NCBI GenBank assembly: GCA_013204595.1
Contig: JABMNK010000118.1
Location: forward strand, 1-64,000
Source: Flammeovirgaceae bacterium
Lineage (GTDB): Bacteria; Bacteroidota; Bacteroidia; Cytophagales; Cyclobacteriaceae
Direction of reading: 5' to 3'
DNA: 64,000 bases
The notes beneath the pieces are model-generated. The model searched no databases and was not told the DNA's origin. It saw only the letters and a list, made by a program, of their open reading frames with translations. Shown in pieces: positions 26,614 to 36,201 of this stretch. How positions within the stretch are numbered: the first letter of the stretch is position 1; each line of letters starts with the position of its first letter. The position numbers and the translations under genes are program-made.

Positions 26614-27450
26614 TTAAGTTTTTGATTTTTTCAATTCTTGTTTACGATCATTTTTCTCTATTCTTAAGGCAATAACAATTCCAACCTCATATAAAAGTGT
26701 CAAAGGAAGCGCGATAAATATTTGACTAAATGGATCCGGTGGGGTCATTATTGCTCCTAAAATTAATATGGCGACAATGGCATGTTTGCGATAAGTTTTG
26801 AGAAATGAAGCTGAAACCAAGCCTGCTTTGGTCGCAAAATAGACGACGATGGGGAGTTGAAACAGCACGGCGCATGCCAAAACAAGCGTCATTACGGTAT
26901 TGACGTATGAGATAATATCAAACTCATTTAGGATTGAGGCATCCAATTGATAGTTTGCCAAAAAGTTTATGGAAAGAGGGGTTACTACAAAATAACCAAA
27001 GAAAACACCTAGCATAAAAAGCAGGCTGACAAAAAAAGTAGCACCTGAGGCTGCTTTTTTTTCTTTATCATAAAGACCAGGCTTAACAAATCTCCAAATC
27101 TCCCAAAAAGCATAGGGAAAGGCACATATGAGCCCAATAACAAATGAGGAAGTTACGTGCATTGAAAATTGGCCTGTCATTTCGCGACTTTGGATGACAA
27201 AGGGGAGCTGTTCAATACAAAGTGACGGAGAGGAAAAATAAGCACTCAATTCGCAGAGCATGCGATAGGTCCAAAACGTTGTTTTAGAGGGGCCTAATAT
27301 GATTTGTCCAAAAACAATTTCTTTAGAAACAAATGCCAAAATAGTAAAAACAAAAATGGCAATTAGAGACCTAACGAGATGCCACCTTAATTCTTCAAGG
27401 TGGTCAAGAAAAGACATTTCAGCCTCTTCTTCTATCTGATCTAATGGCAT
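26614..27450 (-). CDS. tatC: Twin-arginine translocase subunit TatC
   Basis: A 278-residue, six-helix inner-membrane protein. The family motif MSFLDHLEELRWHLVRSLIA is near residue 12, and FVKPGLYDKEKKAASGATFF the second conserved block. The C-terminal half GAIMTPPDPFSQIFIALPLT is standard. TatC recognises RR signal peptides and, with TatA-type subunits (not in this window), moves folded proteins across the membrane. A likely substrate here is the LD-carboxypeptidase at 11212. It lies 7 bases after glyA and 4 bases before rpiB. Confidence 0.97.
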   Translation of the reverse strand: MPLDQIEEEAEMSFLDHLEELRWHLVRSLIAIFVFTILAFVSKEIVFGQIILGPSKTTFWTYRMLCELSAYFSSPSLCIEQLPFVIQSREMTGQFSMHVTSSFVIGLICAFPYAFWEIWRFVKPGLYDKEKKAASGATFFVSLLFMLGVFFGYFVVTPLSINFLANYQLDASILNEFDIISYVNTVMTLVLACAVLFQLPIVVYFATKAGLVSASFLKTYRKHAIVAILILGAIMTPPDPFSQIFIALPLTLLYEVGIVIALRIEKNDRKQELKKSKT

Positions 27451-27457
27451 TGGTCTA

Positions 27458-28729
27458 TCATTTGAATAAAGGATAGTCGCATACCCAGGTTTTAATTTCT
27501 GCTTTAATAGCTGCTATTTTTTGCTCATTTGAGGTATTGGAAATGACCTCATCTATGTAATCAACAATACGGATCATATCCGTTTCTTCGAAGCCTCTAG
27601 AGGTCATAGCAGCCGTACCCACTCTGATACCTGAGGCAATAAACGGGGATTGATTATCGAAGGGAACCATGTTTTTGTTAACTGTGATTTCCGCTTTCCC
27701 TAATGCTGCTTCGGCCTCTTTTCCAGAAACTCCTTTGGATCTTAAATCAATTAACATGAGGTGGTTATCAGTACCACCAGAGATAATGTGATATCCTTTT
27801 TCAATTAATTTATTGGCCATTACAGCAGCATTCTTTTTTACTTGCATGATGTAGGTCATGTAGTCATCCGAAAGCGCTTCTTCGAAGGCGATGGCTTTGG
27901 CCCCAATAACATGCTCCAAAGGGCCCCCTTGCGTGCCAGGAAAGACACCAGAATCGAGTATGGAGCTCATCATCCTTAGTTTTCCTTTTGGCGTAGTGAG
28001 GCCAAAGGGATTTTCAAAATCATCGCGCATCATGATGACACCTCCTCTTGGTCCTCGAAGGGTTTTGTGCGTGGTGGTGGTCACTATGTGACAGTATTCC
28101 AATGGATCATTTAATAATCCTCTTGCAATTAATCCGCTAGGGTGAGACACATCAGCCAAAAGAAGGGCGCCTACTTCATCGGCAATTTCACGAAATCTTT
28201 TGTAGTCCCAATCTCTGCTGTAAGCGGACGCGCCACAGATGATAAGTTTTGGCTTTTCTTTTAATGCTTGTTCTTCTACTTGTGCCCAATTTATAAGGCC
28301 GGTTTCTTCTTCAACACCATAAAAATACGGCCGATAGATTTTACCAGAAAAATTGACAGGGGATCCGTGGGTAAGATGTCCACCGTGCGCAAGATTGAAT
28401 CCTAATATTTTGTCCCCTGGCTGGATAACTGCGAGCATAACCGCGGCGTTGGCTTGGGCGCCAGAATGAGGCTGGACGTTCGCCCATGTGGCGCCAAAAA
28501 GTTGTTTAAGCCTTTCGATTGCCAAAGTTTCGATTTCATCAACGACCTCACAGCCACCATAATATCTTTTACCAGGGAGTCCTTCGGCATATTTATTGGT
28601 AAGAATACTGCCAGCGGCTTCCATTACTTGCGGGGAAACAAAATTCTCAGAGGCGATTAGTTCAATGCCTTGTAGCTGGCGAGAATTTTCTTTGGCAATT
28701 AATTCAAAAATTTTGTAATCTCTTTGCAT
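27458..28729 (-). CDS. glyA: Serine hydroxymethyltransferase
   Basis: A 423-residue PLP enzyme. It interconverts serine and glycine with tetrahydrofolate, feeding one-carbon units into the cell. [20 protein letters not shown] is the opening family motif, [18 protein letters not shown] the next, and [17 protein letters not shown] holds the cofactor Lys. The length is close to 420, as usual. It starts the glyA-tatC-rpiB transcript and is divergent from pheA with 88 bases between. Confidence 0.98.
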   Translation of the reverse strand: MQRDYKIFELIAKENSRQLQGIELIASENFVSPQVMEAAGSILTNKYAEGLPGKRYYGGCEVVDEIETLAIERLKQLFGATWANVQPHSGAQANAAVMLAVIQPGDKILGFNLAHGGHLTHGSPVNFSGKIYRPYFYGVEEETGLINWAQVEEQALKEKPKLIICGASAYSRDWDYKRFREIADEVGALLLADVSHPSGLIARGLLNDPLEYCHIVTTTTHKTLRGPRGGVIMMRDDFENPFGLTTPKGKLRMMSSILDSGVFPGTQGGPLEHVIGAKAIAFEEALSDDYMTYIMQVKKNAAVMANKLIEKGYHIISGGTDNHLMLIDLRSKGVSGKEAEAALGKAEITVNKNMVPFDNQSPFIASGIRVGTAAMTSRGFEETDMIRIVDYIDEVISNTSNEQKIAAIKAEIKTWVCDYPLFK

Positions 28730-28817
28730 GGTGCAAAAATAAGAGAACCAAATGAATTCACATGAAAAATTCGTTTACCGGCAAATGATTTTTAAATTTA
28801 TTACTTGATTTAGTATT

Positions 28818-29879
28818 ATGTTAGAAGATTTACGAAAAGAGATTGATAAGATTGACGATCAATTACTCAAATTACTCAACGAAAGAATACGCGTAGTCAA
28901 TGAAGTAGGAGCCTTTAAAAGGCATACCCAAGCGCCTATATATAGACCAGAAAGAGAAAAGGCCATCGTCGAAAGATTATCCCGTCAGCATGAGGGGCCT
29001 TTAACAAAAGCAGCCATAGAGGCAATCTTTTTAGAAATATTTGCTGTAAGCCGAAATTATGAGCTTCCCGAGAGAATTGCTTATTTGGGACCCGAGGGGA
29101 GCTTTACTCACCAAGCAGCAGAATCACGTTATGGAGGTATAAGCGATTATATACCGCTAGAGTCTATAGCCTCTATTTTTGAGGCAGTGGCAACGGAAAG
29201 AGCCAAATACGGCGTGGTGCCCATTGAAAACAACCAAGAGGGCACCGTCCAAGAAACCATTGATTACTTAGGGGTGCACCAACTCAATATCGTTGCCGAG
29301 ATGGCCTTGCCTATTCATTTTTCAATTGCTACTTTGGAGGAGGATTTATCCAAAGTAACGACGATTTTTAGTCGAGACATTGCATTTAGGCAATGCAAGA
29401 ATTTTATAAATGATTATTTTCATCATGAAGTAAAGTTGGTCTCTGTTAGCTCCACAAGCAAGGCGTGTCAAATTGCCTTTGAAGAAAAAAATGCGGCGGC
29501 CATTTGTGCCCCGATAGCCGCAAGACAATATGGGCTTCCTATTTTGTACAACAATATTCAAGATTCGGCAGACAATACTACGCGATTTTTAATCCTTAGT
29601 CAGAAATTCTATAATGAACCGAGTGGAGCAGATAAAACATCATTAATTGCGAAATTGCCAGATGAAGCAGGCGCATTGGTTTCTTTTTTGCAAAAGTTTC
29701 GGGAAGCAGGAATTAATTTATGTAAAGTAGAAAGTCGTCCTGCTAAAATTGGGACAAAGTTCAAATATGTATTTTTTATAGAATTAAATGGTCATTTCAA
29801 TGATCCTAATGTTCAGGAAACCATTGCTCCCTATAAGGATCAGATCAAATGGTTGGGATCCTACGTACGTATGTGTTGA
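28818..29879 (+). CDS. pheA: Chorismate mutase / prephenate dehydratase (bifunctional)
   Basis: A 353-residue bifunctional enzyme for phenylalanine biosynthesis. Residues 1-85 are an AroQ chorismate mutase (LRKEIDKIDDQLLKLLNERI). From about 92, YLGPEGSFTHQAAE opens the prephenate dehydratase, GVVPIENNQEGTVQETIDYL and DNTTRFLIL follow, and an ACT domain (SLIAKLPDEAGALVSFLQKF, then KVESRPAKIGTKFKYVFFIE) closes it and likely mediates phenylalanine feedback. It is transcribed alone. The 100 bases downstream hold no gene. Confidence 0.96.
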   Translation: MLEDLRKEIDKIDDQLLKLLNERIRVVNEVGAFKRHTQAPIYRPEREKAIVERLSRQHEGPLTKAAIEAIFLEIFAVSRNYELPERIAYLGPEGSFTHQAAESRYGGISDYIPLESIASIFEAVATERAKYGVVPIENNQEGTVQETIDYLGVHQLNIVAEMALPIHFSIATLEEDLSKVTTIFSRDIAFRQCKNFINDYFHHEVKLVSVSSTSKACQIAFEEKNAAAICAPIAARQYGLPILYNNIQDSADNTTRFLILSQKFYNEPSGADKTSLIAKLPDEAGALVSFLQKFREAGINLCKVESRPAKIGTKFKYVFFIELNGHFNDPNVQETIAPYKDQIKWLGSYVRMC

Positions 29880-29979
29880 TTGAGTTGAGCTCACGGGCCG
29901 ATAATGTGGAATCAGATGTGACTTTTTAGAGGCGATTATGAAAAAATCTCAATAATTTAGCGATTCACCTAAATTCAAT

Positions 29980-31344
29980 TTGTTGAACAAGCAAAAGAGT
30001 ACTTTTTATTGTCAAAACTGTGGGACCAGCTCAGCAAAATGGATTGGAAAATGTCCTTCTTGTCTAGAGTGGAACAGCTATATTGAAGAAATTGCCGTCA
30101 AGGAGGGACCCAATAAGACCCTTTGGAAGGGAGATCAGGAAAGAAGGGCAGTGCCCCAACTTGTGCAAGAGATTACCAGTGAAAACATAGATCGAATTTC
30201 TTCCCAAGACGAGGAGTTGGATCGGGTGCTGGGAGGAGGCATTGTAAGAGGCTCTTTGGTGTTAATTGGAGGAGAACCAGGCATAGGCAAGTCCACCTTG
30301 ATGCTTCAGGTAGCTATTCAGCTGTCTAAATTAAAAATTCTCTATGTTTCTGGTGAAGAAAGTCCCCAGCAAATTAAAATGCGGGCAGATAGGATCGGTG
30401 TGCGTTCTGAAAAATGTTACTTACTTTCCGAAACGGACTTGTCTCAAATATTCAATCATATAACTCAATTGAAACCAGATTTGGTGGTGATAGACTCTAT
30501 TCAGACCATTCATAGTGTTCAGATTGAATCTGCTCCAGGGTCGGTCTCGCAGGTCAAAGATTGTACTGGCCAGTTGCTTCGGTATGCAAAAGAATCCAAT
30601 AGACCGGTCTTTTTGATTGGCCATATCAATAAGGATGGCAACATTGCAGGCCCTAAGGTACTTGAGCACATGGTAGACACTGTGCTACAGTTTGAAGGCG
30701 ATCGCAATCATATATATCGCATTTTGCGTACGATTAAGAACCGATTTGGATCGACTTCGGAACTAGGGATTTATCAAATGTCGCAAGAGGGGCTAGTGCA
30801 AGTGAAGAACCCATCAGAAATATTGCTTTCAGATCAATCTATCGATCGCTCTGGCGTTGCTATTGGTGCATCAATTGAAGGAAACAGGCCACTTATGATT
30901 GAAGTGCAGGCTTTGGTGAGCCCCGCCAATTATGGCACCCCACAACGAACGACTACTGGATTTGATTTGAAGCGACTGCACATGTTGCTGGCTGTGTTAG
31001 AGAAACGGATGGGGCTGCGTTTAGGTGCCCAGGATGTTTTTTTAAATATCACAGGAGGGATAAGGGTTGATGATCCATCCATAGACATGGCGGTATGCGC
31101 TGCCGTCTACTCTTCCTATCATGACATTATAATCTCAAGGGGGGCTTGTTTTGTAGGCGAAATTGGCCTTGGTGGAGAAGTTCGAACCGTAAATAGATTG
31201 GAAAGTCGAGTAAAGGAAGCTGAGAAGCTAGGGTTTATGGAGATTTATTTAGCTAATAAAACGGGAGAGGCAAATAGAAAACTGAAAATAAAACTTATTA
31301 GTGTGAAACTTCTAAGAGACGTTTTGGCACATCTTTTTGGTTAA
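29980..31344 (+). CDS. radA: DNA repair protein RadA
   Basis: A 454-residue RecA-related ATPase for branch migration in recombination. An N-terminal zinc finger (FYCQNCGTSSAKWIGKCPSC) is followed by the ATPase domain with Walker A GGEPGIGKSTLM and the RadA-specific KNRFGS motif. The C-terminal Lon-protease-like domain starts near 345 (DVFLNITGGIRVDDPSIDMA). The start is TTG at 29980; a second TTG follows directly and no in-frame ATG is available nearby. It converges with the DUF5723 gene with no gap. Confidence 0.95.
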   Translation: MLNKQKSTFYCQNCGTSSAKWIGKCPSCLEWNSYIEEIAVKEGPNKTLWKGDQERRAVPQLVQEITSENIDRISSQDEELDRVLGGGIVRGSLVLIGGEPGIGKSTLMLQVAIQLSKLKILYVSGEESPQQIKMRADRIGVRSEKCYLLSETDLSQIFNHITQLKPDLVVIDSIQTIHSVQIESAPGSVSQVKDCTGQLLRYAKESNRPVFLIGHINKDGNIAGPKVLEHMVDTVLQFEGDRNHIYRILRTIKNRFGSTSELGIYQMSQEGLVQVKNPSEILLSDQSIDRSGVAIGASIEGNRPLMIEVQALVSPANYGTPQRTTTGFDLKRLHMLLAVLEKRMGLRLGAQDVFLNITGGIRVDDPSIDMAVCAAVYSSYHDIIISRGACFVGEIGLGGEVRTVNRLESRVKEAEKLGFMEIYLANKTGEANRKLKIKLISVKLLRDVLAHLFG

Positions 31345-32991
31345 TTATCTTTTCCTTTTGAGTTTCGCCGGTTTGGATGGTTTCCCTTTTTTATTAGACG
31401 GGTTAGGTGAATTCGGGACGTTTTTGAATTTCTTTCCAACTTTATTGGCTCGTGATGAATTACTGTTGATCATTGCTGCAGCGCGTCTGAATCGGTTTTT
31501 CCCATCAAAAATGCCTGCACGTTCTTGCTTTTTTTGAATGGGAACAATGGTGTATATAGATTCATATCTTTTGGACTTAATCTTTGTGCCATGTAAGCTG
31601 TAAGTTCCAACACCTTTTGCTTGATTTTGAACACCATCCTTCTTGAAGAACCTTTTTTGTTCACCTTTAGAGTCTCCATTTTCTCCACGCCCAAAGGCCA
31701 AATTGATGCCAAACTGGAACGATGCCCATTTCATGTTTGGTACGGAGTAACCAAAGATCTTGTCCGTACCTGCGTAAAATTGAACAGGCCCGGTACTTGC
31801 GGCAAAGGAAACTCCCAAATTAACGAATTGTTGTGGTAGTTTGGTAATGGTCGCCGAGGCAAGGAGATTGGGACTTATTTTTTTTCTGATACCTAAACCA
31901 AAAGCAGTATTGAAATGACTTTTTATGATTCTAGTATTCAATGTGGCAATAACATCGGTCCCATCAAATGGAGTATAAGTGAAGCTGCCGATCAGATTGC
32001 TAGGCAATAACGAAGTATACTGCTCATAAGTAGTATCTAATTTAACATCTGAGAAGGTCGGTAAGGAGTCAATAATACTTTCACCTTGCAAATCGACGCC
32101 GTTATAAATAAAAGAGGTATCATTTAATCCATAGGTTTGAACATTCTCTTTCCACCCGATGAAGCCAAGATCATTTATCGCCAATGAAATTGATTGGTTA
32201 GGTTTTATTCGATATTCCAGGCCAAGGTCAAGGCCAAAACCGATATTATCATTAGAAAGCAAATAATTCACTACGTCTTCGCTGTTGGTCGACTCATCTT
32301 TGAATTGAGATAGACCGGCAGTTTGGAATTTTAAATTTTGCCAGTTTACGTCTAATTGATAGTATTCGTCATAGGTAGACGCAACAGCCTTAAGATTATC
32401 AGGGGTATTCATGTTTACAATTCCCTGCAAATATTTGATTCGGGCACCTAATTTTAGCCGCTTATCAGTCGTCTCAAAGGCCATCCCCAATCCGATCTCT
32501 CTGAAGTAATTAATATTGGCCCCTAACGCGCTAAAATTAATTTCCTTGCCTATTAACCCCCCATTTCCTTTCCAAAGGAGATTCAGGATCTCGTCTGAGT
32601 AAATGAAGTCGGTAGCGATCTTTTCGTTTATAAAAAAACTTAACCCTATGCCATAGGGAGTTCGATAACCTAATTGTAATAAATTGATATTGGTATGAGC
32701 GCTTACGCCATTGTTGATATCCAATGTTGAGAGTAAATTATCTATATCGAATGATTTTATGCCATCCTGAACAGCGATAATGTCATTGTAGCTAAACTGA
32801 TTGTTAAAGTATACGTTAACGCCTGAAATAACAGGAAGCCCTATAAAAAAGGTACCATTCGGAAAATAGGAAGCATTGTAGGTGGTACTTTGTAAAGTAG
32901 CCCCTCCTAAATGATAAAAAGAAGTGCCCCCTTGTCCAGAAGCAGATACTATGAAAAAAAGTAACAGAAGACCTAGCCCAAATCTTTTCAT
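31345..32991 (-). CDS. DUF5723 family outer-membrane barrel protein
   Basis: A 548-residue exported protein. A signal peptide (MKRFGLGLLLLFFIVSASGQ) precedes beta-barrel-like strands typical of DUF5723 (FYHLGGATLQSTTYNASYFP, VISGVNVYFNNQFSYND, LGYRTPYGIGLSFFINEKIA). The function of the family is unknown. The last ~95 residues depart from the barrel: they are Lys/Arg/Ser/Pro/Asn rich and disordered-looking, with no strand pattern. Its start overlaps the stop of the upstream lipoprotein gene by 4 bases (ATGA), so the two are translationally coupled. It ends adjacent to radA. Confidence 0.85.
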   Translation of the reverse strand: MKRFGLGLLLLFFIVSASGQGGTSFYHLGGATLQSTTYNASYFPNGTFFIGLPVISGVNVYFNNQFSYNDIIAVQDGIKSFDIDNLLSTLDINNGVSAHTNINLLQLGYRTPYGIGLSFFINEKIATDFIYSDEILNLLWKGNGGLIGKEINFSALGANINYFREIGLGMAFETTDKRLKLGARIKYLQGIVNMNTPDNLKAVASTYDEYYQLDVNWQNLKFQTAGLSQFKDESTNSEDVVNYLLSNDNIGFGLDLGLEYRIKPNQSISLAINDLGFIGWKENVQTYGLNDTSFIYNGVDLQGESIIDSLPTFSDVKLDTTYEQYTSLLPSNLIGSFTYTPFDGTDVIATLNTRIIKSHFNTAFGLGIRKKISPNLLASATITKLPQQFVNLGVSFAASTGPVQFYAGTDKIFGYSVPNMKWASFQFGINLAFGRGENGDSKGEQKRFFKKDGVQNQAKGVGTYSLHGTKIKSKRYESIYTIVPIQKKQERAGIFDGKNRFRRAAAMINSNSSRANKVGKKFKNVPNSPNPSNKKGKPSKPAKLKRKR

Positions 32992-34202
32992 AAATCGATA
33001 TTGAGTTGTACGAGTACAGAAAGTTTGACATCTAAATAATAGGTACTTAGAAGTGGTGTGTAATTTAAGCTGCCACTTTCACTGGAATTCAATGTAAAAA
33101 GTAACTTTATGGTTTCGGTATTTGGTAGCGCGGCGATACCGGCGGCACTTAACGGGATAAAAGCCTCTTCTGTTCGAGCGCTTTCGACTTGATAACTAGC
33201 ATTTAAATAAGGTGCCGCCATAATCTGGGTGGCATTATTAATGGTAAATAACACAACGGAATCAGCACTTAAAAATTGAACATCCAAGGTGCCAAAAAAG
33301 GGCAAATAATTATAGGTTACAATTTTAAATTCAAGGGAGTCTATCCGTTCTAATAGATCTAGGTCAATTGATATCGAATCAATCTCTATTTCTACGACCA
33401 AGTCCTCAAATACAACAGTTAAAGGCATATTGAACTCAATGCCACTATAAAACATTGCATCTTCATTAAACGCTCTGTCAGGAGACGTTTCTCCTGAGCT
33501 AAAATCCAATATTTCGTCGTCATTTAAATCCGGATTAGCTACCATGAAGGGTTCAATATAAATCATTTCAGGAGTCCAGCTCAAAAATTCATCTAAGTCG
33601 GAATTCGATTTATCCAGCGTGATCATGGTTATTTCTGCATTAGTAGCCCCAATTTGGGGGTTCGAAATGGCTATTAGGCCATCCGTTGCGTAATCATAAA
33701 AATTATTATATATAAGTAATTCTCGTCTCAGGGTATCCCCGTCACTATTGATTTTGGTCCCATAAAACGAAGTGAAGCCGACGGCCGTAGGAAGATGTAA
33801 TTCATTAGTGAAATTGAAAATAATTTCAGGTTTTTCTATCAAAAAAGAGCCACTTTCGAAAGTTTCAAATAGAGGACTCTCAATGCTTATAGCGGGGAGC
33901 GCGAAGCTTTGTTTGGTGAAGATGGTTAGATCCATGCCTTCATTAGTGCTTTCCTTGGCCAAGGAAAGCGTATCCTGTACCTTCAGACTTAAGTAAATAA
34001 GTTGTGATTCATCGTATTGAATATCTTGAGTGGAATCACCATCAAGGAGCAAATCGACTAAAGTGTAAAAAGCCTCACCTATTGGTTGGGCCAATAAACC
34101 TTTATAGGGTGGATTTTGAATGTTATCAAAATCCAATTTGTTTAAATTACACCCAACGATACAGAGGGTTAAAAACAATAATGACACATACAATTTTTTC
34201 AT
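32988..34202 (-). CDS. Putative outer-membrane lipoprotein, unknown function
   Basis: A 404-residue protein with a lipobox (LFLTLCIVGC, Cys18) and a mature chain rich in Asp, Glu, Ser and Leu. The strand-like text (GFTSFYGTKINSDGDTLRRE, LDVQFLSADSVVLFTI) suggests an all-beta fold. I recognise no family. It is coupled by an ATGA overlap to the DUF5723 barrel downstream, an arrangement that suggests a lipoprotein/barrel pair working at the outer membrane. Lipidation would need Lgt (13744). It follows the ACC-deaminase family gene, 14 bases downstream of its stop on the same strand. Confidence 0.7.
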   Translation of the reverse strand: MKKLYVSLLFLTLCIVGCNLNKLDFDNIQNPPYKGLLAQPIGEAFYTLVDLLLDGDSTQDIQYDESQLIYLSLKVQDTLSLAKESTNEGMDLTIFTKQSFALPAISIESPLFETFESGSFLIEKPEIIFNFTNELHLPTAVGFTSFYGTKINSDGDTLRRELLIYNNFYDYATDGLIAISNPQIGATNAEITMITLDKSNSDLDEFLSWTPEMIYIEPFMVANPDLNDDEILDFSSGETSPDRAFNEDAMFYSGIEFNMPLTVVFEDLVVEIEIDSISIDLDLLERIDSLEFKIVTYNYLPFFGTLDVQFLSADSVVLFTINNATQIMAAPYLNASYQVESARTEEAFIPLSAAGIAALPNTETIKLLFTLNSSESGSLNYTPLLSTYYLDVKLSVLVQLNIDL

Positions 34203-34216
34203 AAAAATAAGGAGCC

Positions 34217-35131
34217 TTACAATACGGGTAAATGTTGACTGTATTTTTGATTAAAGCCTATCGTTCCTTGCAATCCGCCCGTGTGGAGCAAAAGTAATGT
34301 TAATCCCGCGGCAATTTCATCATTTTTGATCATTTCCCAAAGTAAGAAACACATCTTTCCTGTATAAATCGGCTCAAGTGGAATATATTTTGTTTCAACA
34401 AACTGCTTTATGAATTGAAGCAGTGACTCATTGTATTTGCCATAACCGCCAAAGCGCTCATCAGTGAATAGTTGATAATTAGGGGCGGTTACCTTTTCCA
34501 ACTCAAGTAATTTCGCGATTGAAGAATGTATCCAATCCCCTTTGAGAGCAGAAAATCCCCAAACATTTTTCGTGCCTTGGAGCCCTTTTAAAAGCCCAGC
34601 AAGGGTTCCACCTGTGCCTACAGGAGTACAGAGAATATCATAAGAACAGTCAATTTCTGAAATAAGTTCTGCACAGCCTTTTATCGCAGCGCCATTCGTG
34701 CCTCCTTCTGGAATGACAAATAAATTAGATTCTAGGTCTTTTGGATAGGTCAAACTATTTTTCATTTCCTGATAATCGGGGCGGGGCAAAAAAATTAATT
34801 TCATTCCTAAATCAGACGCATTCTTCAAGGTATTATTGCTCGTCTTTGTTAGTTCTTCTCCTCGGATTAATCCTATCGTTTTGAATCCGTATTTTTTTCC
34901 GGCAGCGGCAGTAGCCGCAATATGATTGGAAAAAGCACCGCCATAGGTGAGTAAGGTGTCTGCGCCAATTTTTTCTGCTTCGTACAAGTTATATTTGAGC
35001 TTTCTATATTTATTACCCATGATTAGTGGATCATTTTGATCTTCTCTTTTGATCAAAACCCTAATCTTTTTTTGATCAAAAAGTGGGTCAAATAGCTCTT
35101 GGACAGGAGTTTTAGGAATTTCAATAAGCAT
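34217..35131 (-). CDS. 1-aminocyclopropane-1-carboxylate deaminase / D-cysteine desulfhydrase family
   Basis: A 304-residue fold-type II PLP enzyme. IMGNKYRKLKYNL carries the cofactor Lys, followed by TLLTYGGAFSNHIAATAAAG, the substrate-binding Ser/Asn region. CTPVGTGGTLAGLLKGL is the glycine-rich phosphate loop. Some members are D-cysteine desulfhydrases and others ACC deaminases. The residues that separate them are not decisive by eye. It is divergent from the RluA-family gene with 26 bases between. Confidence 0.9.
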   Translation of the reverse strand: MLIEIPKTPVQELFDPLFDQKKIRVLIKREDQNDPLIMGNKYRKLKYNLYEAEKIGADTLLTYGGAFSNHIAATAAAGKKYGFKTIGLIRGEELTKTSNNTLKNASDLGMKLIFLPRPDYQEMKNSLTYPKDLESNLFVIPEGGTNGAAIKGCAELISEIDCSYDILCTPVGTGGTLAGLLKGLQGTKNVWGFSALKGDWIHSSIAKLLELEKVTAPNYQLFTDERFGGYGKYNESLLQFIKQFVETKYIPLEPIYTGKMCFLLWEMIKNDEIAAGLTLLLLHTGGLQGTIGFNQKYSQHLPVL

Positions 35132-35157
35132 ATCACAAGTATACTTAAATTTGCAGT

Positions 35158-36201
35158 ATGTCAGATAGTGAGTCAGACCTTATCGAAGAGGAATTATTCG
35201 AACATTTTAGAATTGTTATAGACCCTAAGCAATCCCCAATACGGATTGATAAGTTTTTAATAGAGCGATTACCTAGTACTACGCGGAACAAAATTCAGGA
35301 CTGGATTAAATCAGGACTTGTGCGCGTCAACGAAAAGGAGGTTAAGGTTAATTATAAAACCAGACCGCTAGATGAAATTGTAGTAGTTTTTCCTGAGCCT
35401 CAGCGAAATGATGAGCTGATACCTGAAGAGATACCCCTCGATATTCGATTTGAGGATGAACATCTTCTGATCATCCATAAGGCGGCCGGAATGGTGGTAC
35501 ATCCAGCGTACAAAAACTGGGAGGGGACATTGGTCAATGCGCTGGCTTGGCATTTTAAGCAACTACCAGAAATGCAAGGAAATGAGGGGCGTCCTGGCTT
35601 GGTACATAGAATTGACAAGGATACTTCAGGTCTATTGGTAATTGCCAAATCAGAGGTGGCGATGAATGAATTAGCCAAACAATTTTATGACCATTCGATT
35701 GCTCGAACTTACTATGCCTTGGTCTGGGGCGAACCAGATCCCGCTGAAGGAACCATTGACGTGCCCCTAGGAAGAAGTCTTAAAGATAGACGGATAACCA
35801 CCGCATTCCCTTTAGGCGATTTTGGTCGACGTGCAGTTACTCATTACACCACCTTAAGATCCTTTAGGTATGTGAGTTTGGTTCAATGTAATCTCGAAAC
35901 GGGAAGAACACACCAGATAAGGGCCCATATGAAATACATTGGTCACCCCATATTTAATGATGTTACCTATGGCGGGGATCAAATTCTTAAAGGAACCCTA
36001 TTTACCAAATACAAACAATTTGTACAAAACTGCTTCAACATTATCCCTCGTCAGGCATTGCATGCTAAGACATTAGGATTTTTACATCCCTTTAGCCGTG
36101 AGCGAATGAATTTTGATTCGGAGTTGCCGGATGATTTTAAGAATGTTATTGAAAAGTGGGATCGTTATGTCAATTATCTGGAGGATGAGCGTGACCTATA
36201 A
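35158..36201 (+). CDS. RluA-family pseudouridine synthase (RluD-like)
   Basis: A 347-residue protein with an N-terminal S4 RNA-binding domain (~20-85, RIDKFLIERLPSTTRNKIQD followed by WIKSGLVRVNE) and an RluA catalytic domain. GLVHRIDKDTSGLLVIAK holds the catalytic Asp. The domain set is that of RluD, which modifies helix 69 of 23S rRNA, but RluA/RluC-like targets are possible. Its last 32 bases overlap the convergent GH3 gene. A perfect Bacteroidota -7-like box (TAAATTTG) lies at 35146-35153, but no matching -33 box is seen at the usual distance. Confidence 0.93.
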   Translation: MSDSESDLIEEELFEHFRIVIDPKQSPIRIDKFLIERLPSTTRNKIQDWIKSGLVRVNEKEVKVNYKTRPLDEIVVVFPEPQRNDELIPEEIPLDIRFEDEHLLIIHKAAGMVVHPAYKNWEGTLVNALAWHFKQLPEMQGNEGRPGLVHRIDKDTSGLLVIAKSEVAMNELAKQFYDHSIARTYYALVWGEPDPAEGTIDVPLGRSLKDRRITTAFPLGDFGRRAVTHYTTLRSFRYVSLVQCNLETGRTHQIRAHMKYIGHPIFNDVTYGGDQILKGTLFTKYKQFVQNCFNIIPRQALHAKTLGFLHPFSRERMNFDSELPDDFKNVIEKWDRYVNYLEDERDL

